From Christensenella sp. UBA7588 (GTDB lineage Bacteria; Bacillota; Clostridia; Christensenellales; CAG-917): 64,000 nucleotides of DNA. The stretch lies in the NCBI GenBank assembly GCA_002478945.1, contig DLKM01000010.1:9651-73650 (forward strand). Reading direction: 5' to 3'. A model generated the notes under the pieces. The model was not told the origin of the DNA. It searched no databases and was given only the letters and a program-made list of their open reading frames with translations. How positions within the stretch are numbered: the first letter of the stretch is position 1; each line of letters opens with the position of its first letter. Shown here in pieces: positions 10,301 through 25,300 of this stretch. Made by a program: the position numbers and the translations under genes.

Positions 10301-13300
10301 TCGCACAAGTCCTCGAACAATTCGACCTCGACCTTTCTGTCGACGTTGATTTCCAACTTAAACCGAGCCTTAAACTCGACCTCAACCTCGACAGCAACCT
10401 TATCGGCGTAGGTTTGAGCGTAAGAGACCTCGCAATCGCGACGGGAGACGATTCCGCTCCGCGCAAGACAATCGATAAGAAAGTCGACGACGCAATCGCA
10501 ACGGGTAGATTTACGGAACTTAACAACGCTCACATCATAGCGGTCGATTTGAGCCTCATCGTAGACTTCTACGGAAGCGCGACGTACACCTATATCGACG
10601 ACGAAAGAGAGTTGAGCAAGGTTATGCCTTCCGAGAGATTTATCCTCAACGCGCACGATAACAGATTCGTTCAGAATCCCGACGGAAAATACGTGCGTCA
10701 AGGCTTTACGTTCGATAAACTTCTCGACGTAATCCTCGGTATGGACGGATTGCAAAGCATCGCAAACACGATGTTGCCGCAAATCCGCATCACGACCGAC
10801 AATCAGGAAATCGGTTTCGATACCGTTCAAAACGCATTCAGCGTCGGCTATTTGCTCGAAAGACTCGGATTGAGCCTCGCACTTACCGACAAGATGGACG
10901 ACGGTTTCAAACTCGATATAAACGCAAAACTCAATCTCAAAGCAATGGGATTGGACGATTTGTCCAACGTTGACCTCGGCAATCTCGAGCTTGGCATAGG
11001 AACGATACTCAAAGGTCTCGAAGCGCACGTCGGTCTCGACTTTACCTACGAACTGGGCGATGAAAGCACCGCGAAGATTGATATTTACCTTATCAACGGC
11101 GTGGTTTACATCGACGCTCTCGGAGTGGGCGGACCTCGTATCCAAATCGACGTTCTCGATTTGCTCGACAGCATCGGAGTATCTTTCAATTTGTCCTCGT
11201 CGTCCGACGCAATGGTTGCAGACGATACCACCGGTTCTTCCGTAGACGTGATGGCGATCGTCAACAGCCTCATTAAGAAAGTCGTCGTCGCGGCAAGACC
11301 GTGGGACGTAAGCGTTCCCGAAAACGGCAACAGAATCGACAATATCGGAGTGTTCTTCAGAAGCAACGCAATCAACGATATTCTTTCGATGTTGCTCAAG
11401 GCTACGATAGATTCCGACCAAGTCGTTCTCGACGAAAGCGGCAGCGGCATATTCCTCTATCCGCAAACGGATATGTTCGGAGACGATATGCTTGCGCTCA
11501 AAGTTAAGGCGGCTTTGGCAAACAAGAAAGACCCCATCAAACAAAACAACGGCGACGAGGAACAACAATATACCGTCGATTTCACGCTTGCTCTCAACGC
11601 ACAGGTCAATCTCGAAAGCACCGACGATTATCAGAGTATGCTCGACGTGGACGAATGCCGTAAATTCATCAACCTCAACGACTACGTCAACAACATCCTC
11701 GGACTTATAAGCGGCTACGGCGACGAAGTTTACGCAGTCGAGAAAGAACCCGTAACGAACGGCGTTTACTACGTGTTCAACGAGGACGCAAACGGCAATT
11801 ACATTCTCAAGTCCGGCAAGTATCGTCCGATTAAAGAGGGCGAACAACTCGACGCAACCGTAAAACGTTACTCTCGCGGTTATGCGACCGTAGGTTTGCG
11901 CTTCGTAGAGAATGCGGACGGCGCATATGTGTTTGACGCGGCTACTGGTAACTTCCGTCTCGCAACGGAAGGAGAAACTTCCGCTCAACGTTATGCTCTC
12001 GAGGACGGCAACGCAGTATACGCACTCGTATACACGCTCGACGCACAAGGCGCATACGCGTACGATAAAGATAAAGACATATTCGTTAACAAAGCGGACG
12101 CGCCCGCAGGCACGACCGAATATTATTCGCGTACGATGACGGCTTACAAAGTGGCTGACGCGGACGGCAATCAAGTCGTTGCGACCTCCAAAGACGTCAA
12201 AGTATACAAGAGAGCCGAAAAAGAAGTCTATCAAGACCAAAACATCGGCTTGAGCGTAAGCGGTCTCATTTACTTCAATTCGAGCAGTGCGGAAATCGTC
12301 AACGCAGGCGGTTTGATAAGCAATCTGTTCGGAGATATGATTATCAATTTGCAAACGTTGTCTGCGTTTAACGCAGGCGTCGGCGTGAGAGTATCCGCAA
12401 ACGTCGACCTTGCCGCGCTCGATTTGCAAGGTTTGTTAAACGGCGGTTCTATCGAGTCGTTTATCGCAAACAGCGACCTTGACAAAGTGGAACTCGCAAT
12501 AGAATTTATTCAAGTTGCGGAAAACGGATTCTTTGCGGAATACGAAAACGGCGAACAAAAAGTTCTCGGTGGATTGTACCTCAATCACGGCACGCTCTAT
12601 CTTGACCTTACCGAAGTGGTAGACACGGCGGAAAACTACTCCAAGATAGACAACTTCGTAGAGTTTGCAAAGAAAGTCGTAGACAAGATAAACAGCATCG
12701 GCGGCGGTAACGGACAAGACGCGTCCGCGGCGTCCGACGAACAACCGAATCTCACTCTCACTTCTGCGGTAAGAGACGCACTCGTATTGCTTGCATACAG
12801 CGATACTCAATTCCAGATTCAGTTGACCCGCGCATTGCTCGCATTCGTCATCTCTGCGTTTATGCCCGACCTCGGCTCTGTTGACGACGTATTCAACGTG
12901 TTCAACATTTCCCTCGGCGTAGACTTCGGCAAGGCGGAATACAAGAGAATCGCGGATTTGCCAAAAGAAGAACAAGAAAAGTTCAACAACGAGTACAGAA
13001 ACGACAGATATAAGTACAACAACGACCCCGCGGCGGAAACCAACTACGTCGAAATCACGAATCTCGATACCTACTATCGCACCGAAAAGGGCGAGTACTA
13101 TGCAGCAGACAGTTGCATTCTCTACACGAGAGACGAGGACGGTCGCTATAACGTCGTCAAGACTTACGTTCCCGACGAAACTTATATCGCGCCTAACTCC
13201 GAATACGAGAAGATAGTAAGCGTTGCGTACGGCAAATATGTACACAAGAACAGCAACTATTACGGTCTTGTCAGCTTCGGCGGAAACACGCAAAAGATAA

Positions 13301-16300
13301 GCCTCAAGAACTATAAGATGTACGTCTACGACGGAGACACTCGCGTCCAGACCGATACTTATATCAACGATACGGCAAACGACTATTACACCTACGTTTT
13401 GTACAACGGGGAAAGAGTCAAAATCGAAAAAATCTACAAATACGAGTACGGTTACGTCCAAGACGTAAACGGCGAGTACTATCGCACGGTTGAGTTGTTC
13501 TCGTCTATGAGTCAATACTATCTCGGACTTGACCTCGCAATCGGTTGCGTAAATATGGGACTTAAGCTCGGCGGTTTGGATATTACAATCGGCGCAGGTA
13601 AGGAATTGTTGCCCGATTATATCCGTGACCAAAAAGCTCACTCCTACGTCAAGGGCGGAAAAGAATACGCCTACAACGAGGATATTCCGCAAGAGGACGT
13701 CGCGTTGGTCGAAGAAGTAAAGACCAATCCGTTCTACGACACGATTATCACGCTTTCCTTCTCGGTCGAACTCGAACTCGGCATCACGGAAGGCACGCTC
13801 GACTTCGGAATGATTTTGAGCAGCATCATAGGCAATCTCACGGGTATCGTGGTTGAAATGCCCTCTACGACGAAGGGTTATTCTTCCGCGCACTTCAGAC
13901 TCGACGTGTCGCTTATGCTCGACATCTACGACCTCACGAAGTCCGAACTCAAACTCGAGCTTATCAACGTTACCGAATCCGGTTACGAGAGCTTGTGGTT
14001 GGGTGCTTACTACATCAATAACACCGTCTATCTCAACCTCGAAGAAGCGTTCAACATTCAAAAGGTTGCAATCGGCGGTCTCAACATCGCGGAATTGCTC
14101 AAAGATTACATAATCGACTTCGATACGAGCAATTACTTCGATTACACCAACAAAGCGAACACGAGTTCTTCGGGAGACGCTCTCGTTGCGACCGACGTAT
14201 TGTCCGGCGGAGACGACGACATCGATTTCAGCAACAAAGACCTTGCTCTTGCATTGCTTATCAACAAAGATTTGCTTACGATTGCAATCGGCAATATGCT
14301 CTTTGAAACCATTTTGGAATACATCCCCGAAGGTTTGCTCGGATTCGACGTAAAAGAATTGTTCTACGAAGAAATTCAAGCCAACCTGAAGATAAAACTC
14401 GACACCGCAAACAAAGTCAACCTCGGCGTTTCTGCCGCAATCGGTCTCGACGGCGAAAGATTCAACGCAATCGACGCAGACAAAGTTACGGGAACGCAAG
14501 ACTTCAATTCCGCAAAATATTACTTCTTCGAGAAAGATGCGGAAGGTACGTTCGTGTCCGGCAACTCCGACCAGTATTTCCGTGCAATCGTACCCGGTAC
14601 GAACGTTGCGGACGAGGTCAGATTCGCAAGATACAGAGTTGTAGATTACAACCCCGTAACCAACGAAATCGTCGTCAAGAAAGTCGTAGACAACAAGAAG
14701 GGCGACGGCAGTGAAGTTTTGAGCGAGACGACGAGAAATATCGCTCTCAACGACGAAGTCAGATTGTACGAATACGTCGCAGGTGCGGAAGCAAACAAAT
14801 CTTACGTTTCCGACGGCGCGAAATACGATATGACGCTCGAACTCGCACTCGACATCAGAGACCTCGACATTGCGTTTACGAATTCCCGCACATACGTTCT
14901 CAGCGGAGACGAACTTGCGGAATACACCAACTTTGACGACGTCGACCGCTTCACGCTCGAAGAAACAATCGACATCTCCACGAGCTTCAAATACGGTAGC
15001 GACATCGATTTGAGCGCGGTTCTCGCAACGCTCTTGCCGGGCTTGACGGGAGAAGATTTGCTCAAGATTAAGTCCGAATCCGACACGAAGGGCGACGTTG
15101 ACCGTTCGTTGCAACTCGTCGTTAAGGCGGATATTCAAGTTGCGGCATTGCTCAACTATTTCCGTACAGAACTCGTCAAATACGTTGACGACGGAGACCA
15201 ATTCGACGGAGATATGGACTTATTCGTGGTTATCGACTTGCTCAAGAAGGTTATCGAAGAAGTGGGTAGCTCCGCTTTGACAGACCTCGTCGCAAACGTC
15301 GCAAGTTTCGTCAACCTCAGCGTAGTGCTTCAAACCAAGGGCGGAAACGATACGGAATATCACGATATGCTCGGCATTTATATGGCGGGCGGTACTTTCG
15401 AATTGCTTACCGCAGAGGACATCGAAGACCCGACGAGCGAAGATTACGTTGCTCCGAGCGAGAGATACGACCATTACTTCGAGACGAAGAACGGCAGTTA
15501 TTATCTCGATTCCGACGGCAAGTATAAACTTATCGAGTCCGAACAATTCTCAGGTACGAGATATTCTTACGATTCGAGCTATTGCTATAGCAATACTCAA
15601 GGCAGATACAAACGCGTCAACGGCGGTTTGTACGTCGACTTGAGCTACTTCAATATCCCCAGCGTCAAAGTAGACGCGAACGAAATCCGCAAACTCGTCA
15701 CGAGCCTCTTTACGAGCGCAACGGCTTCAGACGCTATGGCGGCTGCGGATGCAACGGCGGATGACGGAAAAACTCCTACGTTCCCGCTTGTAAAAGACGA
15801 GAGCATTCTCGAATATATCAGAGCGTTTGCATACGGTTTGCAAATCACTTCGAGATATATCAAAGTGCTTACTCAACCCGATTATATCAACAAGCTCCTC
15901 ACGCTCTTGATGGGAGAGGACGCAATCCAATTCGAGGATAGCGAATTCCGCAACAAGTCCGCAGTGACGCTTTATACGGATAACACGAGATACTCTTACG
16001 AGACGAGAAAGAGCGTTATCGACGCATTCAAAGAGAAAGCAGACGCAATCGGCGACACGACGTCTCCCGAATACGTTGCGGAACGCAAAGCGTTGCTTGA
16101 AAAACTCTCTCGCTCCAAGAACTTGTTCAGCGTAGAAGAATACAAGGGTGCAGGCGCGTCCAAACAAGGACTCTACTATATCGACGACGACGGCGCATAC
16201 GTCCAGAAGTCCGATATGGCAACCGTCGACAGAGTTGCTTACGACAAACTCGTCGAAGCGGGTACCAAGTCCTACTACGACGTTACGATGGTCAGAACGT

Positions 16301-19300
16301 ACATCAGATTGCTCGATTCCGACCACAACGTAACCGACAATTACGTCTTGTACGCAGAGGCAAGCCAATCTCAAATCAACAACTGCGAGAAAGACTCGAC
16401 GATGAGAACGGTTTACGGCGTATCCGTCCCCGTTTTGTACGTCAACAAAGAGGGCGTTAAAGCCGACGACGCAAAATTGAGCGTGGTTAAACCGCTTCAA
16501 TCTCGCAACGCATTCATATCAATCGATTTGTTCTTGTGGGACTACGAAGTGTCTCTCAGCATCCTTGCGCCGAAAGTGGGCGTGACCAAGTTCCAATACG
16601 TCACGGGCGAGGACGCGGCAAAAGCTCCTTACTTCATCGACAACATCGCATCGGGCGCACGCTATATCAATACAGACGAAGTCATCTACACGAGCGTGGA
16701 TAAAGAAGCGGACGGTCTCGATAACTGGCAAATCGATTATTACGACGCAGACGGCAATTTCAGTCAAGACAGATACCTTGCCGCACCGCGTTACTACGAG
16801 TACAAGAACAACTACTACGTCATCAACGACAAGACTTTGTACGTCCAGACTGCGGACGGTCCTCAACTTGCGGCAAAAGACGGCACGTTCCCGAACTTCC
16901 TCGAAGAAATCGAAAACGGCAAGACGTATTTTGTCTCGACGGGATTCTCTCGCACGGAAATTCAAAGAACGTTCATTTACAAGCAAGAGAAGTACAACAC
17001 CGAAAAGAAGATGTTGTTGTCCGATTTGCGCAAGCAACTCATTGCAAGCGGAATGAGCGAAGTCGAAGTTGACGCACAACTCAAACAATACAACGACGAC
17101 CCGAGCAAATTCTGGATTAAGGTTCAACAAAACAGCTCTATCTTGCCGCCCGACTTCACGAGCGAGGAATATGCGGACTACGCATACAAGACTTACGTTG
17201 ACACCGAAGACTTCTACTATCTGTCGTTGACGTTGAACGGAAACCTCTTTATCCAAGCAGGCAAGATTTACTTTGCTTACAACGATTACAAGCAAGTGTA
17301 CAATTCGCTCAACAATCCGACCGACCTCGAAGCGGAAATCGATACGGACGTTCTCAAGAAGATTGCATACAAGAAGCATCACGGAGACTACGTCCAAGTC
17401 ACGGACGAAACCGAAATCGCCGCGCTCAAGAGTAAGGGACAACTTTACGTCTGGGTAAACAGCGCGCTCGGAGAGAGTTACGAAGGCATCAACGAAGCAC
17501 TCGGCGACGTACTCGGTTCGTTGCTCGGCAATTTGAAGGGCAAGTTCCAAGTGACGGAAGATATGTCGTTCAATATCTACTTCACGTTGCGTCTCAACCT
17601 CGAATTCAAGCTCTATATCTTGCCGTCGTTCGGCATCGACATCAGAGACCTTGACGTGGCAATCGACGTATGGGGCGAACAGAACGACAAACTCGAAAAC
17701 GGCGGATACGTTTCCTCCGTTGACAGAGATAACAAGAATTACAGCGGAAAATTGCTCGACGGCACCAAACCGCATATTCTCGGTATCTATTACAACAACA
17801 ACCAAGAGACGGGCAAAGCAGGCTTGTATCTCGACCTCGAAGCGTTGCTCGGCAAAGACGCAAAACTTTACGTCGATATGAGCAGTTATTCGCTTGAGGA
17901 CGTAGTATCGGGTCTCGTGTCCTCAATCGGCAACAACGCAACCGACGCTATGACGGCAGACGCAAATACAAATGCGTACAATCCCGATAAGCAAGGTTCG
18001 GACGCAATCGGCGCATACCTCAACTTCTTCACGAACGCAATCGCAATCAACGTTACTTCCGGTTTCGTGAAAGTGTTGCTGAGAGAGTTGTTGCCAGACA
18101 ACGCAAGCATTGCCGATATGCTACCCAACCTCAAGGTTTATATCAAACAAAATCTCAATCCGTACGATTTGACGATAGGCGCAATCTTGTTCAACGAACA
18201 AGGCGACATCCCCGTTGTCAACCTCGGCATAAACATCCAAGGTCTCAACGGAGAGCAAGGCAAGTCCTCCGCAATCGAATTCGGCAGAAAAGAAGATATT
18301 CTCGCACGTCAACAAGGTTCTGCGGACATCTTCTATTACGCAAACTTCTATCGTGACAACGACAATACGGATTACGACAACTATTACGGCAAAAACTTCG
18401 ACGAGAAAGACTACGTCAAACTCTTTAGAGGCACCGACGGCAACGATTATTACGCCAAAGAAAACGGCGGATACGAACTGACGGCGCAAGGTAACGGTTT
18501 GTATGCGGTCACGGCAAAGGAAAACGGCGGATACGCTCTGTATAAGTCCGGAAACACCAATTACGGTCCCGAGGACAGATATATGCGTGCCGAAACCGTA
18601 ATCGAAGAAATCAAGGAAAGCAGAAGATACTCTCTCGGTTCTCCTTACGTTACGGAATACGACAGCGTCGTTTACACCGACATCAACGGTCAATACGTTC
18701 TCGTCCAAGAAAAACTCAACAACCTCACGAGCAGCGATTACAGATACCTCGCTCTCAGCAAGCAGTTCGCCGCGTTCAACGGTACGCTCTACGTCCTTGA
18801 CAAAGACAGCAACTACGTCAAAGTCAACAAGTCGCAAATTCAGGGCTACACGGGTTCCGGCAACTTGCAATACGCAAAAGTAGGCACTTATGACGCAAAC
18901 GCAACCGAAATCGCAAACGCCGTAGTATTCGAAGGTGTGACGTATTATCCCATCGATAAAGACGGCAACGGCTATACGGATATGTACGAGGCTGACGGAT
19001 TTGCCGAATACACGACGGGCGCGAAACAGACGAGAAACGGGGAAGTTTACGTCGGCGCATTGTACGTCAAGAACGCAAAGGGCGCATACGTCAAGAGCGG
19101 TCTCAACGCTGGCGATACGCTCGTAAGCGGCGTGACGTACTTCTATCCCAACGCTCCCGAAAAAGCGTATAAGATAACCGACGACTTTACCAACTACGTC
19201 AAAGCGGTCGACATCAATCTCAAAGAATTGCTCGACGGTGCAAAACTCGACATCGCGTCTATGCTCGGCGACCTCAAGACGGCTGAAATCGGTGCGTCTT

Positions 19301-22300
19301 TGAGCCTCGGAATGAAACTTTCCGACATCATCAACTGGACGTATCAACTTACGAGATTCATCGACAACGAGTCTATCTGCGATTATCTGTACTTCATCGC
19401 ATCGTCGTTGACCGACTACTATTCGTCCTTCACAAGCACGATAGGTCTCGACCTCGACGTCAAAGTGTACTTGCAAACGAGCGGATTGTTCAGAATGATT
19501 GCAGGCGACACCACGGCAACGATTCTCGACGTCCTCGAAGGCGCGAAGTTGTATCTCGAGCTCACTTATGCAACCAACTATCACGGCGCAACCGCACCGA
19601 AGGGTTATTTGTGGGTCGAAATCAGAAACGGCAAACTTTATCTCAACGTCGACGTACACAAGATTGGCGAAATCGTCGGCTGGGGCGACTTCTTCTCCTA
19701 CGGAGTGATTGACGGTCTCGATTTGAGCGCGTTGTTCGCAAGCGACGCGTCTTCGAGCGCAATGACGGCGGCGGATGACGAAGAAAACGAAAATACGGGA
19801 ATTCTGCCCGCAAACATCTGGAATATCGTCAACGTCGTTCTCGGCAGATTGCTCATCGCAAACGACTTTATCACGGTCGGTCTCAACGAGACGATTTTGG
19901 CAGACCTCATCGGTATGCTCGCAGACAGCGACAGCGCGGTTCTTGCAGGTATCGGTCAATTCTTGCCGAAACTTTACACGACAAACGATAAAGACACCAG
20001 CGGTATTACCGTAAACTTCTACGGCAATCAACCCAGCATCGATATTAACCTCGGCTTCAAGGTAGGCACGACGTTCTATCAAACCGTCGAGGAATATAAC
20101 GAACAATACGGAGTCGGCGGCAGCCGCATCGCACAAGGCGAAGGCACGACGTGGACGGATAAGATGACCACGTTCGTAAAGAACGGCGAAAATTACGAAA
20201 TCGCAGATACGTTTGCACAAACCAACTACGTTCTCGTATCCACCGACGAATATGCTCTCGTATCTTACGCATTCCCGCTCTGGACGGGAGACAAGTACTC
20301 CTACGACGCAACTACGGGCGAATTCGTGCTTGACAACGCAAACGGCGTATACCTCAAGCAAGGAGACTTCCGTATCGCGATTTCTCTCGGCAAGATTTAT
20401 GCAAAGATAAACAAAGACTTCTCCGTCGACAAAGACGAGAAGATGGCCGAAAGAGACGAGGACGGCAATATCGTCCGCGATTCTGAAGGCAATGCGTCCT
20501 ACGGACAATACGTAAGCATCAATAACGCAAAACTCAGCCTCGATATGACTATCGACGTGTCCTTGTATGGAAGCGGCGACAATACGGACAATAAGAACGT
20601 AATCGATTTGAGCAAGATACTCGATTTGATTCTCGGTCTTATCAATCCCAACAGCGCGATTTCCGGCTCCACGCTCCAAGTCATCATCAAGAACGCAATC
20701 GGTAACGACCAAGGTCCGTTCGTCAAGCTCAACCTTACCGCAAACGTCGACCTCGAAAACTGGAGCGTCGAACTTGCGCTTCGCGTGAGAAGAAACACCG
20801 TTAAAGACGGCGAAACGACGCTTCTCGGCTTGTATCTCGTAGACGATAACCTCTACGTCGATTTGCAAGGCTTGCTCGGCGAAACGGCAAAAGTTTGCGT
20901 AAGCGGACTCAACCTCAGCGGTAAGAGCGGTTTGCTTTACGGTTTGCTCGGCAAATACATCGGCGGTGCGGAAGGAGCTTCCACATCCGACGCAAGCGTT
21001 GCCGACTCGAGCGACATCGAGAAGATAGAGCAAACTATGAGAGACTATGCATACTTTATGATTATGGTCAATCCGCAAAAGTTCTTGCTCCAAATCAACG
21101 CCGACCTCATCAACGTCATTTATCGCAAGATAATGCAAATCCGCAACCTCGACTATAGTGAAGATTTGCTCTCCGACATCGGCGACATTCTCATAAGAGG
21201 CGAGACTCGTAAGTACGTCCAGCTCACGGAAGAAGAAAAGACGACTTACACGGGAGAAAGATTCCGTAAAGAAGGCAGCAACTACGTCTACGACCCGAAC
21301 GGAGATTACAAGTACGAGTCAGGCTCGACGTCTACGAGCATCAACGTACGCTTCAGCGACGGCTTGTATTTCTGCCTCGATATACCTGCGGCTACGGTAA
21401 GCAAGCAGATAACGTCCATAAAGAGCGCAACGTCAAAATACGGTCTTGCGGAAAGCATCGCAAACAACGAATTCGGCGAACCTATCCTTGCGCTCGACCT
21501 CAACTCGCTTATCAACGGCGGAAGCATCGATTTGTCAAGCCTCAACTTGCCGACCATCGGTTTGAGTACGGAAATCAACGTCAAGATGAAGTCCGACAAC
21601 CTTAAGCCCACGGACGCAAAGTATGAACTCTCGCTCGCACAATGGACGAGAGACCTCGTGGCAAACTTGCTTGACGGCACTTCCTTGCTCGGCACGTTCA
21701 AGAAGGCGTCCTCTATGACCGCCGCAGAACTTGCAAAAGCAGGCAATAAGACTTACAACTACAACAGCTCGACTCGTTCGTACGACCTCGTAGAGGACGG
21801 CACCGGCGAATACAGATTCGTAATGGCTGACCTCAACATCACGATGGCGAGCGAACTTATCGAACTCAAAGTCAAGCTCAAAGCAAACCTCAACCTCGGC
21901 GCGATTATCGCGTACGGTATCGGAGGTATCTTGTACAGCGATATAGCGGTTGAAATCAGCGCGCTCAACAAGACTTTTATCAACCTCTACTATCTCGGCT
22001 CGTCCAAACTCAAACAAACAGGCCCCAACAACACTTGGGAATTGACGACAGACGATGACGGAGTGGTGTTCTCCGACGCAATCTACATCGACGCCAGCGG
22101 TTTGGGACTCGGAAAGATTAAGTTCCAAGGCATCAGCGGATTGCTCGGTGCATATCCGTATCAAAAAGTCAATCGCGACGCAATCACGAGCGACGACGCA
22201 GCGGCTAAGAGCAACGCTTCGACTTCGGACGCAGAAGCTCTCAACCTTGCAATCGAGATTGAAAACGGAAGCCTCGGCATCACGTTTGAAAGAGCGTTTA

Positions 22301-25300
22301 TCACGACGTTGTTCGGAATGCTCAACCTCAATCTCGGCATCGAATTGCCGCCGATTCAGTCCGTATCGGTTGAACTCAACACATCTACGAAAGGACTCAA
22401 ATCGTTGTCAATCGACGCAACGCTCGACAGCGTTGGCACGGGTGCGAACATTTCCGTCGACGACCTCAATATTTCCTTCAGAAAAGAGGTGTTCGATGCG
22501 AAATCCGTTATCGAATCCGTAAAGACTGGTTACGCAGGCTTGACATTCTCCAAGACGTCCGGTTTGATGTCGCTTGTCCAAAACGTAATCGACAACCTCA
22601 AACCCGGTCTTAACATCAACATTCAAAACAAAGTATGGCAAGCGGTTCTCGACGGAGACGTAGCGGCTAAGAACGTAGGCTCCAACATCGTTCTCGACGG
22701 TAGAAAAGTGCTTACTTACACCAACTTGTCGGACACGTCAAACGACGAGAAGAACTCCGGCGAGAAGTACAACCTGAGATTTGCTCTCTCCAGCACTCGC
22801 GCAACGACGGGACTTACGGCAATTATCGGCGGTAACAACGCGTTTATTACCAACCTCTCGCTCAAGGGCGCACTTGTCAAGATAGCGCAATCCCTCGTCA
22901 GCTTCTTCGACTGCATCGACATCGGCAGCTTGCTCGGTTCTTCTCCGATGCTCGCTCTCGTCAGCGGAACGGACGGCGACGACGCGAACTACTCGTATCC
23001 GTCGACGGCAACTACCGCAAACGACAATAACCTTGCCAACGTCAAGAGCGGCTGGCAAGATGACGGCTCGTATTCTTACAGCGCGAACTTGTCAGGCCTT
23101 ATCAAGAGCGTTGACCTCAACTTGTTCAACAACTACGAGTACTGGCCGTACTTTGCGGGCGCAAGAGAAATGAGCGACGGCGCAGGCAAGATTTCCGTAA
23201 AGGTCACGCTTGACAAAGACGCTTACAACGAGTTGATTATTATGGTCGATTGCATCGTTATGAACTTGATGAAGGCAATCGGCGACGATAGCGAACCGTA
23301 CATCGCAGACGTTGCAAAAGCAGGAAAATCTCTCAAAAACGCCGCAATCGACGGCATCGGAACGAGCAACGAGTATAAGAACTTCTTCAACGGACTCGAC
23401 GCACTCGTACAGAGAAACGCAACCACGCAAGAAAAAGTCAATTACGTCGACAAGGTTGCAAGGTCGTTCCCGTTGACGCTCGTCAAGTGGATAATGAACT
23501 GTATTGCATTGCCTGCAATCAAAGACACAATCAGCGTATCGTGGGGTACCGTTAAGAACCTTGCAGGTACTACGTTGCTCGACCTTATGAACCTCATCGG
23601 CGGTATCCTCCCGATTCCGTTCGCAAGCGGCGTCATCGACCCGTCAATCAATATCTACATCGACCTCAACCCGAATGCGGAAGAATACGGTTGCGCAGGC
23701 AAGACGATGCAACCCGGTATCCAAGCAATCGAGATTATGGTCAACGGCGAAAAGACGGGCGCAGGCACGGCGATGAGATACAACAAAGCCAACGGCAATG
23801 CGGCAAGCAACACGACGGTCTCGTCTAGCGCAAGCAACGGCAAAGACATTCCGTCCGACGCTTGGGATTTCTTTATGCTCCGTATCACTCCGTACAGCAC
23901 GACGGACGCAAGTTACACGACGGGTATGCTGACGTTTGACGACGCAGACCGCGCAAGCGTAATCGGCACAGAAAAAGTGCCTACCGAAATCGTGATAACC
24001 GACCCCGCGACGCGTACCGGTACCGCTTATTACAAGGGCGAAGAAAAGACCATTCAGTTGCGCGACAGTTACTTCTTCAATGCGGAATACTTCTCTCAAA
24101 AGGCGGTAATAAACTTCGCTTTGAAGAACGGCAACAAGATTGTCAACAACTACAATCCGAGCAGTCCGTATCAAGACGCAACGGGCGCGTACATCGTTTG
24201 GGACGCGGCGTCGGTTGACCTTACGGCGGCAGACGAAGCCGATTCCAGCGGCAGACGTTTCGCAGGCTATGTATACGGATACGCTCTCAACGTGGTTCTG
24301 TACGCAATTCCCGTGTACGTAACCAACGACTACGAGCAAACCGACATTAAAGCATACGACTACAACACCAAGACAGGTAAGTTCGAGAGAAAGAACATCA
24401 CGCTTGACATCGACATCACGAGCGCAACGTTCAGGTCCGAATTGCCCAACCTCGTACAAATCTCGTTTGCACGCGGCACATACACGTTCGGTACGGTCAT
24501 TACCGACGCAACGGGCAATACGATGTATGCAGTCATCAAAGACGGCAACGGCTACAAGCAACTTACAGGCGACGAAGTCAACAAAGACGGCAACAAGTAT
24601 AAGATTGTACCCGCGTACGTAGCAGGTCTCGTCAAAGACGGCGAATCATTGCAAACCGTCAAAGAAGGAGACAATACCTACTATGTGATGGATATGACCA
24701 AGATGCCGCAAGGAAGAAACTTCCCCGCAGGCACTATCGCTTGGGACACCGAGGACTTCGAATACGATTGGCAAGGCTCCACGACGTGGAAAGACGGCGC
24801 GGCAGTCAACAGCATCAAAGTCGGCTACTCATATCAATGGGGTAGCAGTAATACCGTCAAGAACAAACTTGAAATCACTGCAAAGAACTACAAGATTTCA
24901 AGACTTACCGCAATGGCGGACAAAGACGGCAACTCTGTCAACCTGACGAGCGAAAGCGATAAGAACGGCAATTACACGACAGTTCTCAACATCGACGCTC
25001 TCAGCCTCACGACAAACGACCTCGTAGGCTATCTCAACGGATTCAACCAAGCGACAGTCAAGTACGTCGCAGGCGCAAACACTCCGAAGATGAGCCTCGA
25101 ATGGGACCTCGCCGCACTTAACGAAGCACTCAAAGCCATTAAGAACGCAGACGGCAGCATCGACTACTACAAGGGACTCGAAGCAACCGTAAAGGCAAAA
25201 GTCGGCGGAGACAGATTCAGCATATCTTCGACGGTAACGAAAGAAGGCCTTACGACCAACAAGACGGGCTTCGTCGGAAGCGAAACGACGTATGAGGGCG

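Noticed and set aside
8551..12429. Very long antisense open frames inside the giant gene (for example 8551-12429, 12436-15201, 18121-21138, 25822-28431, minus strand)
   Set aside because: They arise because the sense strand almost never uses TTA, CTA or TCA codons, which would be stops in reverse. Their translations are Val/Arg/Cys-rich and lack ribosome-binding sites.
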